Assembly: GCF_017875465.1 (NCBI RefSeq)
Contig: NZ_JAGGMQ010000001.1
Location: forward strand, 3,968,001-4,032,000
Origin: Winslowiella toletana
GTDB taxonomy: Bacteria > Pseudomonadota > Gammaproteobacteria > Enterobacterales > Enterobacteriaceae
Length of the DNA stretch: 64,000 bases
Direction of reading: 5' to 3'
Shown here: positions 63,076 to 64,000 of the stretch, one piece after another
Position numbering within the stretch: position 1 is the first letter of the stretch
Layout: each line of letters opens with the position of its first letter
Translations under genes and position numbers: made by a program
Notes under the pieces: generated by a model
Told to the model about the DNA's origin: nothing
The model's database searches: none
The model's input: only the letters and a program-made list of their open reading frames with translations

Positions 63076-64000
63076 TTATGGCGGAGGGGGCATTGGGCGC
63101 AGCAAATATGGCCCGAGCTGCGCCAGATTGCTGCAACCCAGCTGCGCCAGCGTGCGGTCAATCTCGTTACGCAGCAGGGTTAATGCCTGTTCGACCCCGG
63201 CCTGACCTTGCACCGCGACGGCATACAGCAGCGGGCGGCCAATCAGCACCGCATCAGCACCCAGCGCCAGCGCTTTCACCACATCGGTGCCGCGACGGAA
63301 ACCACTGTCGATGAGAATGGTGGCTTCTGCGCCCACTGCCTGACGAATTTCCGCCAGCATCAGCATTGGACTGACGGCGCCATCCAGCTGACGCCCACCA
63401 TGATTTGACAGCACCATGCCATCGGCGCCGCTGGCCATTGCCTGCTGCGCGTCTTCTACCGTCAGAATGCCTTTAATCAGTAATTGCCCCGGCCACTGCT
63501 CGCGCAGCCAGCGGATAGTCTGCCAGTCGAGCTGCGTCTCCATCTGCTCAGCAAAATAAGCTGCGCCGCCGACGCCGCGCTGATACTGCGGTGGAATATA
63601 GGGCTGCAGATTACCAAAGCCCGGCATGCCCTGCGGCTTCAGCGTGCGCCATACCCAGCCGGGTTTACTGGCGACATTCAGCAGGCTGCTGAGCGAGAGT
63701 TTCATCGGGCGGCGATAATGGCGTTTATCGCGCTCACGATTGCCAAAATGCACCGCATCCACCGACACCACCAGCGTACTGCAACCGGCCTTACGCGCCC
63801 GTTTCAGCAGGTCAATGGTGACCTGACGATCTTTTAACACATACAGCTGAAACCAGTGATTGCCATAGCCGTCGGCGGCAATCTCCTCCATCGCCGCCGT
63901 TGATACGGTACTCTGGATATACGCGATATTGGCGGCGCGTGCAGCGCGCGCCAGCATCAGATCGGCCTGATAGCGCAACATGCCGTTATAGCCGGTGGGG
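63076..64000 (-). CDS. FMN-dependent alpha-hydroxy-acid oxidase/dehydrogenase (5' part outside window)
   Basis: C-terminal ~308 residues of a glycolate oxidase/L-lactate dehydrogenase-type flavoenzyme, entering the window at PTGYNGMLRYQADLMLARAA. FMN/active-site blocks seen: WFQLYVLKDRQ, LVVSVDAVHFGNRERDKR, LLIKGILTVEDAQQA, the catalytic His/Arg in VLSNHGGRQLDG (SNHGGRQ), and LIDSGFRRGTDVVKALALGADAVLIGR. Substrate (lactate, mandelate, other) is not decided. The start codon lies beyond position 64000. Confidence 0.9.
   Translation of the reverse strand, partial: PTGYNGMLRYQADLMLARAARAANIAYIQSTVSTAAMEEIAADGYGNHWFQLYVLKDRQVTIDLLKRARKAGCSTLVVSVDAVHFGNRERDKRHYRRPMKLSLSSLLNVASKPGWVWRTLKPQGMPGFGNLQPYIPPQYQRGVGGAAYFAEQMETQLDWQTIRWLREQWPGQLLIKGILTVEDAQQAMASGADGMVLSNHGGRQLDGAVSPMLMLAEIRQAVGAEATILIDSGFRRGTDVVKALALGADAVLIGRPLLYAVAVQGQAGVEQALTLLRNEIDRTLAQLGCSNLAQLGPYLLRPMPPPP

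Overview
The window is about 64 kb of a GC-rich gammaproteobacterial chromosome. Gene content and order point to Enterobacterales, most likely an Erwiniaceae-type organism (Erwinia/Pantoea lineage). Many genes can be recognised by near-identity to Escherichia coli proteins: clsB, ybhP, ybhQ, rhlE, dusC, ldtB, yohF, yohD, yohC, pbpG, dld, bglX, idi, osmF-yehYXW, yohO, mlrA, dinG and ybiB. No rRNA, tRNA, CRISPR array, prophage or insertion sequence was seen. The genus is an inference. Comparisons with E. coli are from memory.

The backbone is two E. coli neighbourhoods interleaved. clsB-ybhP-ybhQ-rhlE (1-3.9 kb) and dinG-ybiB (46.3-49.5 kb) are neighbours in E. coli near 18 min. Between them lies a block that in E. 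coli sits near 48 min, in the same order: dusC, yohF, yohD, yohC, pbpG, dld, bglX, osmF-yehY-yehX-yehW, yohO, mlrA. Accessory genes are dropped into this scaffold. They are a hydroxyacid dehydrogenase, two MFS carriers, a PiT phosphate carrier, a GH15 enzyme, a DUF3772 mechanosensitive channel, a toxin-first HipA module, an MgtC protein, a DUF2236 protein, a Tlde1-type effector with a membrane immunity candidate and a suppressor-of-fused protein, and a chemoreceptor.

Two accessory clusters stand out. (1) At 37.7-43.9 kb mlrA heads a tightly packed minus-strand operon: NTF2-like protein, short-chain dehydrogenase, FAD amine-oxidase-like protein, DUF1365, cyclopropane-fatty-acid-synthase-like methyltransferase, DUF2878 and DUF3833 lipoprotein. 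In many other proteobacteria this membrane-lipid/photo-oxidative-stress gene set is run by a RpoE-ChrR pair or a light-responsive MerR protein. Here it lies between yohO and mlrA, and a TGTACA-N13-TGTACA palindrome sits in front of mlrA. (2) At 53.4-60.3 kb one plus-strand operon encodes a NitT/TauT-type ABC importer, a histidinol-dehydrogenase-like enzyme that has lost key histidinol/zinc residues, an APH-fold kinase, a zinc alcohol dehydrogenase and a short-chain dehydrogenase. The dehydrogenase trio resembles the HpsN/HpsO/HpsP set for 2,3-dihydroxypropane-1-sulfonate, but the kinase does not belong to that known pathway. An M20 amidohydrolase is transcribed divergently from it.

Other accessory items are an XRE-cupin regulator with two acetyltransferases (44-45.6 kb), a heptad-repeat membrane-anchored coiled coil (45.6-46 kb), and a secreted M60 mucin-type peptidase with an 18-unit PEPQ linker (49.8-51.7 kb). 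An AT-richer stretch (60.3-62.9 kb) holds an isopenicillin-N-synthase-like oxygenase and two visibly broken genes: a short-chain dehydrogenase with an in-frame amber codon and a PAS protein with a frameshift at an A5 run. The window starts inside clsB and ends inside an FMN-dependent 2-hydroxyacid oxidase gene.
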